Notes: generated from the letters alone by a model not told the origin. Numbered from the stretch's first letter, positions 7,239 through 14,034 are shown. The stretch: DNA of 20,682 nucleotides from Pseudomonadota bacterium (GCA_023386155.1 JAEWKH010000139.1:1-20682); one strand, 5' to 3'. Translations and numbers: made by a program.

Positions 7239-7688
7239 TTATCCTGCGCGGGACAGCACGAGCCCGCCCAGGATCATGCCCGCGGCCAGGAGCCGCTGCC
7301 AGGTGATCGCCTGCACGGGCAGGCCGAAGGCGCCCACGGCGTCGAGGACCAGGGCGGCGGCCACCTGACCGAAGACCAGGGCGGCCACGGTGCTGACCAC
7401 GCCGAGCTGCGGTACGCCCCAGATCACGATGGCGACATAGAAGGCGCCGAGAAATCCTCCGAGCCAGGACCACCAGGGCGCTGCGGCGAGGGCTCCGCCG
7501 GACGGCCAGGAGCCGCGAAAGACGCTGATCGCCGCCAGGATGACGAAGCCGATCCCGAACGAGATGCAGGCCGCCAGCACCGGGTCGCCCAAGGACCGCG
7601 CCAGGGCCGCGTTGATGGGGGCCTGGGACGAGAGAAACACGCCGCCGAGAAGAATCCCCAAGAGCGGCAGAAGGATCGGGATGTTCAT
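7239..7688 (-). CDS. DMT-superfamily YdcZ-type membrane protein (DUF606)
   Basis: A 149-residue, very hydrophobic protein with about five membrane helices, the length expected of the YdcZ/DUF606 family. Recognisable segments are the N-terminal GVFLSSQAPINAALARSLG, the middle GAFYVAIVIWGVPQLGVVS, and the C-terminal ALVFGQVAAALVLDAVGAFG with a final GMILGGLVL. Families of this type are half-length EamA-like proteins that probably dimerise; substrates are unknown. The ATG at 7688 opens directly into a helix. The upstream open frame to 7775 adds a polar leader that runs toward a palindromic repeat, so it is rejected. It is downstream of cimA on the same strand but separated by the repeat at 7762-7848. 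Confidence 0.88.
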   Translation of the reverse strand: MNIPILLPLLGILLGGVFLSSQAPINAALARSLGDPVLAACISFGIGFVILAAISVFRGSWPSGGALAAAPWWSWLGGFLGAFYVAIVIWGVPQLGVVSTVAALVFGQVAAALVLDAVGAFGLPVQAITWQRLLAAGMILGGLVLSRAG

Positions 7689-7761
7689 GGGATGGCCTGG
7701 AAACACCTTTGATTCTGACGACGCAACTTGCACACGTCCCCCAACCCGAGGCAGGCCGGAA

Positions 7762-7848
7762 GCTCTCCTCCCCATCGCAAGTCGGGTGTTCCCGACTTGC
7801 GCTAGAGGATGCCCATCTCAGGCAGGCCTGAGATGGGTGGGGAGGGAA
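7762..7848. repeat. Composite palindromic element with two perfect hairpins
   Basis: Two perfect hairpins sit side by side: CGCAAGTCGGG (7776-7786) with CCCGACTTGCG (7791-7801), and CCCATCTCAGGC (7812-7823) with GCCTGAGATGGG (7826-7837). They are enclosed by an outer pair CCTCCCC (7767-7773) and GGGGAGG (7839-7845). The left end GCTCTCCTCCCC and right end GGGGAGGGAA match the ends of the palindrome at 13877-13985. It lies 20 bp past the cimA stop, so it could also help end that transcript, although there is no T-run. Confidence 0.75.
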
Positions 7849-7867
7849 ATAACCGCTGCGTCACGCA

Positions 7868-9463
7868 TCAGAGCGACGCCCCACTCTTGAGAAGCTTGTA
7901 GACCATGGAATCCGTCAGCGCCTGGAACGAGGCGTCGATGATGTTGGCCGACACGCCGATGGTGGTCCAGCGCTCGCCCGAACCGTCCATGAACTCGATC
8001 AGCACGCGCGTCACGGCGTCCGAGCCGCCCTGATAGATGCGGACCTTGTAATCCACCAGCTCCAGGTCCTGGATCAGGTTCTGGTACTTGCCGAGATCCT
8101 TGCGCAGGGCCACGTCGAGGGCGTTCACCGGGCCGTTGCCCTCGGCGGCGGAGATCAGCACCTCGTCGCCTACGCGCACCTTCACGATGGCCTCCGAGGC
8201 GGTGACGAGTTCGCCGACCGCGTTGAAGCGGCGCTCCACGTTGACCGAGAAGCGCTCCACGTCGAAGAAGGCCGGCACCTCGCCCAGCATCCGCTTGACC
8301 AGCACGTAGAACGACGCGTCCGCACCTTCGAACGCGAAGCCTTCAGACTCCTTGCGCTTCACCTCGTCGAGCACGCGCGCGATGCGCGGATCGCCCTTCT
8401 CCAGTTCGAAGCCGCAACGCTTCAGTTCGGCGAGGATGTTCGACTGCCCGCCCTGATCCGACACCAGGACCTTGCGCACGTTGCCGACGACCTCCGGCTC
8501 AACATGCTCGTAGGTGCGCGGATCCTTCAGCACGGCGGAGGCATGGATGCCGGCCTTCGTGGCGAAGGCGCTCGCGCCCACGAAAGGCGCATGGCGGTTC
8601 GGCTGCCGGTTGAGGATCTCGTCCACCTGCCGCGAGACATGTGTGAGCTGGCCCAGCGTCTCGTCCGTGACGCCGAGATCGAAGCGGGCCGCATAGCCGT
8701 CCTTCAGCTTCAGGGCCCCGATGAGGGTGATGAGATTGGCGTTGCCGCAGCGCTCGCCGAGGCCGTTGAGCGTGCCCTGGATGTGGCGCGCGCCCGCTTC
8801 CACGGCGGCGAGGGAATTGGCGACCGCGCAGCCGCAATCGTCATGGGCATGGATGCCGAGATGCGCCCCCGGCACGATCTTGGTCACCGCCGAGACGATC
8901 TCGGTCACCTCGTGAGGCAGCGTGCCGCCATTGGTGTCGCAGAGCACGATCCAGCGCGCGCCGGCGTCGTAAGCCGTCTTCACGCAGGACAGGGCGTAGT
9001 CGGGATTGGCCTTGTAGCCGTCGAAGAAATGCTCGCAATCGACGAGCACCTCGCGGCCCTTCGCACGCGCGGCCTCGACGCTCTCATGGATGCCCGCGAG
9101 GTTCTCCTCCGGGGTCGTCTCGAGCGCCACGCGGACATGGTAATCCCAGGACTTGGCCACGAAGCAGATCGCATCGGCCTGCGCTTCGAGCAGTGCCGCC
9201 ACGCCGGGATCGTTGGAGACGGAGCGCCCTGCCCGCTTCGTCATGCCGAAGGCGGTGAACTTAGCGTTCTTCGTGCGCTTCTCGGCGAAAAAGGCGGTAT
9301 CGAGCGGGTTCGCGCCCGGATAGCCGCCTTCAACGTAATCGATGCCGAGCCTGTCGAGGAGCGCCGCGATCGCCTTCTTGTCCTCGAGGGAGAAGTCCAC
9401 GCCGGTGGTCTGCGCGCCGTCGCGCAGGGTCGTGTCGAACAGATAGACGCGTTCACGGCTCAT
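7868..9463 (-). CDS. cimA: Citramalate synthase
   Basis: Condenses pyruvate and acetyl-CoA to citramalate, an alternative entry to isoleucine synthesis that bypasses threonine deaminase. The 531-residue protein has the DRE-TIM barrel metal/substrate motif DTTLRDG (10-16), DTNGGTLP (176-183), HAHDD (205-209) and NGLGERCGNAN (233-243), then a C-terminal LeuA-type regulatory domain, as in the long TIGR00977-type enzymes. Its ATG overlaps the stop of the GNAT gene (ATGA), so translation is probably coupled; this chooses the start at 9463 over an upstream in-frame ATG at 9526 inside the GNAT gene. The regulatory domain suggests feedback control, probably by isoleucine, by family analogy. A 2-isopropylmalate synthase paralogue is less likely given length and signature. 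Confidence 0.93.
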   Translation of the reverse strand: MSRERVYLFDTTLRDGAQTTGVDFSLEDKKAIAALLDRLGIDYVEGGYPGANPLDTAFFAEKRTKNAKFTAFGMTKRAGRSVSNDPGVAALLEAQADAICFVAKSWDYHVRVALETTPEENLAGIHESVEAARAKGREVLVDCEHFFDGYKANPDYALSCVKTAYDAGARWIVLCDTNGGTLPHEVTEIVSAVTKIVPGAHLGIHAHDDCGCAVANSLAAVEAGARHIQGTLNGLGERCGNANLITLIGALKLKDGYAARFDLGVTDETLGQLTHVSRQVDEILNRQPNRHAPFVGASAFATKAGIHASAVLKDPRTYEHVEPEVVGNVRKVLVSDQGGQSNILAELKRCGFELEKGDPRIARVLDEVKRKESEGFAFEGADASFYVLVKRMLGEVPAFFDVERFSVNVERRFNAVGELVTASEAIVKVRVGDEVLISAAEGNGPVNALDVALRKDLGKYQNLIQDLELVDYKVRIYQGGSDAVTRVLIEFMDGSGERWTTIGVSANIIDASFQALTDSMVYKLLKSGASL

Positions 9464-9969
9464 GACGACAATTTCCTGTCTTCCTGCGGTGCCAGGCGCT
9501 TTTCCATGGTGGTGGTGCCGAGCCATTCATCGCCGAGCGGCATGGTGTTGCGGCGCTGCGGCTGAAAGCCGTGCTTCTGGAAGAAGGGCAGTGCGTTGTC
9601 GCTGACCTCGGCGAGGAGGCGCGCGGCCCCGCGCGCGCCGGCGAGCTTCTCGATGGCGTCGTAGAGCATCGTGCCGATCCCCTGCCCGGCCGCGGCGGGA
9701 TGCACGTAGAGGAGCTCGACGACCTCGTTGTCCTTGAGCGCGATGAAGCCGACGGGCGAGCCTTCGACCGTTGCGACCAGGGTCAGGCTCTTCGCCAGCT
9801 TCTCGGCGAAGGAATCGTCCTCGGCACGGGCGATCCAGGCTTCCTGCTGGCTCGGGCTGTAATCCTCGCCCGTCAGCTCCGCGATGCTCTCCTCGTAGAT
9901 GTCGACGAGGACCGGCAGATCCGCCGGCAGGAAGGGACGAAGCCCCGGTTTCGGCAATGCCTGTCCCAT
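9460..9969 (-). CDS. GNAT family N-acetyltransferase
   Basis: A 169-residue acyl-CoA dependent acetyltransferase. The GNAT core is clear: LRPFLPADLPVLVDIYEESI (10-29) is the N-terminal strand and helix, VVELLYVHP (83-91) is the strand before the acetyl-CoA loop AAAGQGIGT (92-100), and NALPFFQKHGF (125-135) is the C-terminal signature. Target unknown. The ATG at 9969 overlaps the stop of the upstream micro-ORF (TGATG) and has AAGGGG about 7 nt upstream; its own stop overlaps the cimA start (ATGA). The first nine residues, MGQALPKPG, look non-conserved and may derive from an altered N-terminus next to the palindromic repeat (see findings). Confidence 0.93.
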   Translation of the reverse strand: MGQALPKPGLRPFLPADLPVLVDIYEESIAELTGEDYSPSQQEAWIARAEDDSFAEKLAKSLTLVATVEGSPVGFIALKDNEVVELLYVHPAAAGQGIGTMLYDAIEKLAGARGAARLLAEVSDNALPFFQKHGFQPQRRNTMPLGDEWLGTTTMEKRLAPQEDRKLSS

Positions 9970-10151
9970 CAGAGCGCCCCTTCTCCACGTTCACAACATT
10001 CGATCACCTCATCCTGAGGAGCAGCCGCAGGCTGCGTCTCGAAGGAGGATTCAGTGCGCTCTGGAACCTCCTTCGAGACGGCGCTGCGCGCCTCCTCAGG
10101 ATGAGGGTGAAGAGAGGCGAGACGTAACTCACGAAGACCGATGCTTGTCAT
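9969..10151 (-). CDS. Micro-ORF (60 codons) between cysS and the GNAT gene, mostly repeat-derived
   Basis: An open frame starting MTSIGLRELRLASLH and ending ECCERGEGAL. Its ATG overlaps the cysS stop as ATGA, and its TGA overlaps the GNAT start as TGATG, so it bridges the gap exactly. The middle is the translation of the palindromic element at 10007-10106 (PHPEEARSAVSKE ... SSFETQPAAAPQDEV), a peptide type I recall being produced by this repeat in other Rhizobiales. It is probably not a functional protein in its own right, but ribosomes could cross it and keep cysS, GNAT and cimA translation coupled. It may also preserve the original N-terminus of the GNAT protein. Confidence 0.35.
   Translation of the reverse strand: MTSIGLRELRLASLHPHPEEARSAVSKEVPERTESSFETQPAAAPQDEVIECCERGEGAL
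10007..10106. repeat. 100-bp multi-stem palindromic element
   Basis: The outer arms CCTCATCCTGAGGAG (10007-10021) and CTCCTCAGGATGAGG (10092-10106) pair perfectly over 15 bp. The inner arms CGTCTCGAAGGAGG (10035-10048) and CCTCCTTCGAGACG (10067-10080) pair over 14 bp. Each side also has a small hairpin, GCAGCC/GGCTGC (10021-10035) and GGCGC/GCGCC (10080-10092), giving a cross-shaped fold. This is the widespread CCTCATCCTGAGGAG type of dispersed repeat of Hyphomicrobiales genomes (recognised from memory). It lies inside the micro-ORF between cysS and the GNAT gene. Confidence 0.88.
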
Positions 10152-11617
10152 CGCGCCACCTCCCAGGTGGTCGTGCCGTCCTTGTTGTCCTTCACCACGA
10201 CGCTCATCGCCGCGAGCGCGTCGCGGATGCGGTCGGACTCGGCCCAGTTCTTTGCGGCGCGAGCTTCCTTGCGGGCAGCAATCAGCGCCTCGACCTGCGC
10301 GGGATCGACACCGAGGGAAGCCTGCTTGCGGGCTTTCCAGGCCTCGGCCCCTTCGAGCAGGAAGCCGAGCGCCCGAAGATTCGCGCCGAGCTCCTCGTGA
10401 GCGCCCTGCCCATCGAGGGCATGAAGCTCCGCCAGCATCTTCGGCGTGTTGAGATCGTCCGCGAGCGCTTCGACGATGTGATCCGAGAGGAAAGCGGTCT
10501 CGCCCCTGCCCGCCAGTTCGTACCAGCGGTCGAGGGTCTTCTCGCTCTCCTCCAACCCCTTTGCCGTCCAGTCGATGGGCTGGCGGTAATGGGTGCGCAG
10601 CATGTTGAAGCGCAGCACCTCGCCGGGCCAGTCCCTGAGCAGCTCGTTGATGGTGAAGAAGTTGCCGAGGGACTTCGACATCTTCTCCCCTTCCACCTGC
10701 AGGAAGCCGTTGTGCATCCACACATTGGCCATGCGCGGCAGCCCGAAGGCGCAGCAGGACTGGGCGATCTCGTTCTCATGGTGCGGGAAGACGAGGTCGA
10801 TGCCGCCGCCGTGGATGTCGAAGATCTCGCGGGCCGTCGGGTCGTCGCAGGACAGCCGCGTCTCGAAGGCCTGGACCAGGTGCTTCCAGGACATGGCCGA
10901 GCACTCGATGTGCCAGCCGGGACGGCCAGGGGTCGCGATGCCGGCCGGCGAGGCCCAGGCGGGATCCTGCGGCCCCGAGGGCTTCCAGAGCACGAAATCC
11001 ATCGGGTCGCGCTTGTAGGGCGCCACGTCCACGCGGGCGCCGGAGAGCAGCTCGTCGAGGGAACGCTTCGAGAAGGCGCCGTATTGCGGGACGTCCGGCA
11101 GCTTCCCCATGGCGGCGACGGAGAAGAGCACGTGCTCCTCGGCCACATAGGCGGCGCCGCGCTCGATCAGCCGCTCGATGATCATGCGCATCTCGTCGAT
11201 ATGCTCGGTCGCTCGGGGCTCGACGAAGCGCGGGGGCTTGCCCGGCTCGTTCACGTCCTCCGGCATGAGCACGCCCAGCGCCCGGATGTCGGCGTGGAAC
11301 TGCTCCTCGGTCTTGCCGGTGACGGCCCGGATCGCCTCGTTGTGGGGCAGGTCCGGGTAATCCCGGGCGGCGCGGGCGTTAATCTTGTCGTCCACATCGG
11401 TGATATTGCGCACATACGTGACGGCTTCCTTACCGTAAACATGCCTCAGCAGACGGAAGAGAAGGTCGAAGACGATGATCGGGCGCGCGTTGCCGATGTG
11501 GGCGTAGTCGTAAACGGTGGGCCCGCAGACGTAGAGGCGCACGTTCTCGGGATCGATCGGGACGAAAGCGTCCTTCGACCGGGTCAGCGTGTTGTAGAGC
11601 CTCAAGCTTGCCGCCAT
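10148..11617 (-). CDS. cysS: Cysteinyl-tRNA synthetase
   Basis: Charges tRNA-Cys with cysteine in the cytoplasm. The 489-residue class Ia enzyme has the opening CGPTVYDYAHIGNAR (31-45) containing the HIGN motif (40-43), and EKMSKSLGNF with KMSKS at 312-316. By homology the catalytic zinc ligands are Cys31, Cys239 (IECS), His279 and Glu283 (FPHHENE). The C-terminal helical tRNA-binding region with RKEARAAKNWAESDRIRD is intact, so the length is normal. The ATG at 11617 is preceded by a modest AGGG. The stop overlaps the start of a 60-codon micro-ORF (ATGA), which leads to the GNAT and cimA genes. This is probably the first gene of that operon, reading away from the divergent small secreted protein gene. 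Confidence 0.97.
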   Translation of the reverse strand: MAASLRLYNTLTRSKDAFVPIDPENVRLYVCGPTVYDYAHIGNARPIIVFDLLFRLLRHVYGKEAVTYVRNITDVDDKINARAARDYPDLPHNEAIRAVTGKTEEQFHADIRALGVLMPEDVNEPGKPPRFVEPRATEHIDEMRMIIERLIERGAAYVAEEHVLFSVAAMGKLPDVPQYGAFSKRSLDELLSGARVDVAPYKRDPMDFVLWKPSGPQDPAWASPAGIATPGRPGWHIECSAMSWKHLVQAFETRLSCDDPTAREIFDIHGGGIDLVFPHHENEIAQSCCAFGLPRMANVWMHNGFLQVEGEKMSKSLGNFFTINELLRDWPGEVLRFNMLRTHYRQPIDWTAKGLEESEKTLDRWYELAGRGETAFLSDHIVEALADDLNTPKMLAELHALDGQGAHEELGANLRALGFLLEGAEAWKARKQASLGVDPAQVEALIAARKEARAAKNWAESDRIRDALAAMSVVVKDNKDGTTTWEVAR

Positions 11618-11867
11618 GAAACCAAATCCCTGTCAGGCCGCAGGCCGGAGGGCGGTTTCGATCTTGGAATGAGAACGAGACGGCTCCAGCCAGCGAATGC
11701 GCTAGCCGCAAATAATCCCGGAAATGAGGATCGTTGCCGTGTTCATGAAGCCATCAATGCCTTTTCGGCCCTGGGACGTCAAGGTTTCCTATTCGGTAAG
11801 CATGTTTTATTTGCCCGGTCGCATGAAACACGTTCTGGGGCAGCGCGTTAGAGCTTTGTTCACGCAC

Positions 11868-11890
11868 ACTCGTGGCATATTGGCACGAGT
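11868..11890 (+). promoter_or_regulatory. Inverted repeat upstream of the small secreted protein gene
   Basis: ACTCGTG (11868-11874) and CACGAGT (11884-11890) form a perfect 7-bp inverted repeat around GCATATTGG, ending 8 bp before the AAGAGG ribosome site. It could be an operator near the promoter (ATATTG resembles a poor -10) or a leader hairpin. The rest of the 289-bp gap from 11618 to 11906 shows no gene or repeat that I can support. Confidence 0.35.
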
Positions 11891-11906
11891 TCAACAAAAG
11901 AGGTCT

Positions 11907-12233
11907 ATGATGCGCCGCGCATTCACCATGCTCGGAATGGGTACTGTCGTGTTTTTCGCAGCCGCGTCCCTGACGCTGCTCCCCAATGGCACCAAGGCCT
12001 CTTCGAATGAAGCCACCTTCATGGTCCCCGCCGCCGACGGCTATGGCGTTGCGGAATGCCTGATCACAAACCAAGCCTGTGGCCAAGTTGTGGCGAACGC
12101 CTGGTGCGAGGCCCACGGTTACGTGAAGGCGGTTTCCTACCGGCAGATCGCCCCCGACGAGGCCACGGGCACCATCCAGAAGGCGTCCCTCTCCCCCCAG
12201 GAGCGGCCGGTCTCCGTGACCTGCTCGAACTGA
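11907..12233 (+). CDS. Small secreted four-cysteine protein, function unknown
   Basis: 108 residues with a classic Sec signal: MMRR, a hydrophobic core (about 9-25) and likely cleavage after NGTKA near residue 31. The mature part of about 77 residues has four cysteines (51, 58, 67, 106), enough for two disulfides in the periplasm. The recognisable block is GYGVAECLITNQACGQVVANAWCEAHG (residues 45-71), a pattern I recall from uncharacterised Rhizobiales proteins. The adjacent ATG codons at 11907 and 11910 are both possible; AAGAGG at 11898-11903 is better spaced for 11910. The open frame upstream to 11724 lacks coding character. It is divergent from cysS and its stop is only 6 bp from the convergent regulator gene. 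No function is assigned. Confidence 0.8.
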   Translation: MMRRAFTMLGMGTVVFFAAASLTLLPNGTKASSNEATFMVPAADGYGVAECLITNQACGQVVANAWCEAHGYVKAVSYRQIAPDEATGTIQKASLSPQERPVSVTCSN

Positions 12234-12239
12234 GCGATC

Positions 12240-13130
12240 TTAAACCGCCATCGGCGCCAGCAGGGTCCGGGCGGTCGTGGTGACGGCCCGGGTCAAGTCC
12301 ACCATCAGGGGGCCGACGATCCGGCTTTGCTGCCAATAGAGCGGAACGTCCAGAGGCTGAGACGGCTTCAAGGCCACCAGCCGCCCCGCCCGGAGATGGT
12401 CCATGACCAGCGGCTCCGGGTTCATGCCCCAGCCCAAGCCTGCCAGAGCGCCATCGACGAAGGCCTGCGATGACGGAAGCCAGTGGAGCGGCGGCTGCAC
12501 CTCCCTTCCGAGAACCTGACGCAGCCACATCGCCTGCAGCCGATCCTTCTGATTGAACACCAGGCAAGGAGCCCGCGCCGCGGCTTGCTCGCTCAACCCC
12601 TCGGCGAACCACCGGCTCACGAAGCCGGGGCTCGCCGTCGCCACATAGCGCAGGGCGCCGAGCGGATAGCAGTTGCAACCCTGGATCGGCTTGCCGTGCG
12701 AGGTCACGGCGGCCACGACCTCGCCGCGCCGCAGCCAGTCCGCGCTGTGATCCTGGTCATCCAGGACCAGGTCGAACAGGAGCCCCTCCGTCTGGGCCAT
12801 GGCCGGAATGAACCAGGTGGCGAGGCTGTCCGCGTTCACGGCGAGGCGCAGGGTGACCGGACGGGATTCGGGCTCCAGGCCGGGCAGGCTCTGGCGCAGG
12901 GAGCTTTCGAGCAGGGCGACCTGGTCCACGTGCTGGCAGAGGCGCTGGCCGGCCTCGGTCGCCAGGCACGGCTGCCCCCGGATGACGAGAACGGCCCCGA
13001 TCCGCTCCTCCAGCAGCTTGATCCGCTGCGAGACTGCCGAGGGCGTGACGTTCAGCTGCTGCGCCGCCCGCTCGAAACTCCCGGTTCGGACGACCGCCGC
13101 GAGGGCGGCAAGCAGGGCATAATCCAGCAT
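12240..13130 (-). CDS. argP: LysR-family regulator, ArgP/LysG type
   Basis: A 296-residue transcription factor with an N-terminal winged helix-turn-helix (GSFERAAQQLNVTPSAVSQR, 17-36, then IKLLEERIG) and a C-terminal effector domain from about 90. The VTPSAVSQRIKLLE segment and the domain pattern fit the ArgP/LysG subgroup, which senses basic amino acids (lysine, arginine) and activates an exporter gene. The divergent neighbour is exactly such an exporter of the LysE/ArgO family, 94 bp away, which strongly supports the assignment. The intergenic region holds a T-N11-A palindrome suited to LysR binding. Effector identity (Lys, Arg or other) is inferred. Confidence 0.88.
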   Translation of the reverse strand: MLDYALLAALAAVVRTGSFERAAQQLNVTPSAVSQRIKLLEERIGAVLVIRGQPCLATEAGQRLCQHVDQVALLESSLRQSLPGLEPESRPVTLRLAVNADSLATWFIPAMAQTEGLLFDLVLDDQDHSADWLRRGEVVAAVTSHGKPIQGCNCYPLGALRYVATASPGFVSRWFAEGLSEQAAARAPCLVFNQKDRLQAMWLRQVLGREVQPPLHWLPSSQAFVDGALAGLGWGMNPEPLVMDHLRAGRLVALKPSQPLDVPLYWQQSRIVGPLMVDLTRAVTTTARTLLAPMAV

Positions 13131-13162
13131 GAATGCAGTTTTTCTAAATCGAGTTCAGAGAC

Positions 13163-13177
13163 TTTAACTGTCCTAAA
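13163..13177. promoter_or_regulatory. T-N11-A palindrome, candidate ArgP/LysG operator
   Basis: TTTAACTGTCCTAAA is a TTTA-N7-TAAA dyad with the T-N11-A form typical of LysR-family sites. It sits in the 94-bp region between the divergent regulator and exporter genes, 33 bp from the regulator start and 47 bp from the exporter start. That position suits autoregulation and exporter activation. I did not find strong -35/-10 boxes, which is common for activator-dependent promoters. Confidence 0.45.
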
Positions 13178-13224
13178 CATAGGTCGGGCTTTAGGGAACG
13201 TCGACTGCCCTTCGGACAAGAGAC

Positions 13225-13836
13225 ATGACTGTTCCCCTCATCGCCGGCTTCCTGCTCGGCCTCAGCCTCATCCTCCCCATCGGGGCCCAGAACGCCTTCG
13301 TGCTGCGCATCGGCCTGCGGGGCGAGCATGTGCTCGCCGTCTGCCTCACCTGCGCGATTTCGGACGCTGTGCTCATTCTCGCCGGCGTTTCCGGCTTCGG
13401 GCAGCTCAGCACACGGGTGCCCTGGGCCGAGACCGCCCTGCTCTATGGCGGTGTCGCCTTCCTCCTCGCCTATGGCGCGCGCAGCTTCATGGCGGCCTTC
13501 GGGTCCGCCTCCTTAAGGCCGTCCGAGGCGGCCCCCGAGGGTTTCCGCCGGGTGGTGCTCACCTGCCTCGCCCTCACCTGGCTCAATCCGCACGTCTATC
13601 TCGATACGGTGGTCCTGATCGGCTCGATCTCGACCCAGTTCGACGAGGGCAAGGGATGGTTCGCGGCCGGCGCCGTGCTGGCCTCCTTCACCTTCTTCTT
13701 CGCCCTCGGCTTCGGCGCCCGGCTCCTCAAGCCGCTCTTCGCCCGGCCCGTCACATGGCGGATCCTCGACGTGGCCATCGGCCTTATCATGTGGGCGACG
13801 GCCGCGAGGCTGCTGCTGGATAACGTGGCGGGCTGA
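13225..13836 (+). CDS. LysE/ArgO family amino-acid exporter
   Basis: A 203-residue inner-membrane protein with about six helices. The hallmark PIGAQNAFVLRIGL is at 18-31 and the second hallmark TWLNPHVYLDT at 118-128, the two regions shared by LysE (lysine/arginine export in Corynebacterium) and ArgO (arginine export in E. coli). Length matches the family. It is divergently transcribed from an ArgP/LysG-type activator, so export is probably induced when basic amino acids or toxic analogues build up. The ATG at 13225 is preceded by a weak AAGAG very close to the start. Lys versus Arg specificity cannot be told from sequence alone. Confidence 0.93.
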   Translation: MTVPLIAGFLLGLSLILPIGAQNAFVLRIGLRGEHVLAVCLTCAISDAVLILAGVSGFGQLSTRVPWAETALLYGGVAFLLAYGARSFMAAFGSASLRPSEAAPEGFRRVVLTCLALTWLNPHVYLDTVVLIGSISTQFDEGKGWFAAGAVLASFTFFFALGFGARLLKPLFARPVTWRILDVAIGLIMWATAARLLLDNVAG

Positions 13837-13876
13837 CCCCGCCCTCCTGAGAAGCTGGCTCATGAAGCGCCGACAG

Positions 13877-13985
13877 GCTCTCCTCCCCCTTGTGGGGAGG
13901 AGGTGGAGGTGGGGGTGTGGGCGCTGGACTGGACCAGCGTGGCGCTCACACCCCCACCCTGGCCCTCCCCACAAGGGGGAGGGAA
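13877..13985. repeat. Long imperfect palindrome between convergent genes
   Basis: CTCCCCCTTGTGGGGAGG (13883-13900) pairs perfectly with CCTCCCCACAAGGGGGAG (13964-13981), 18 bp. GGTGGGGGTGTG (13908-13919) pairs with CACACCCCCACC (13947-13958), 12 bp, and CGCTGG (13922-13927) with CCAGCG (13934-13939). The whole makes one long stem of about 100 nt. The flanks GCTCTCCTCCCC and GGGGAGGGAA are shared with the element at 7762-7848. It lies in the 198-bp gap between the convergent exporter and creA-like genes and could end both transcripts. No gene is present in the gap. Confidence 0.85.
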
Positions 13986-14034
13986 CAGCGCCAGCGCCTC
14001 ACGACAAAGGATCTGCCACGGCCTTTCCAGCCCT

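Noticed and set aside
7762..7848. CRISPR-like or attachment-site reading of the tandem hairpins
   Set aside because: There are only two unlike palindromes, no repeated unit with spacers, and no cas or integrase genes.
9899..11851. A 650-codon plus-strand frame opposite cysS
   Set aside because: cysS with intact HIGN and KMSKS motifs occupies the other strand, and the frame has no domain, signal or ribosome site.
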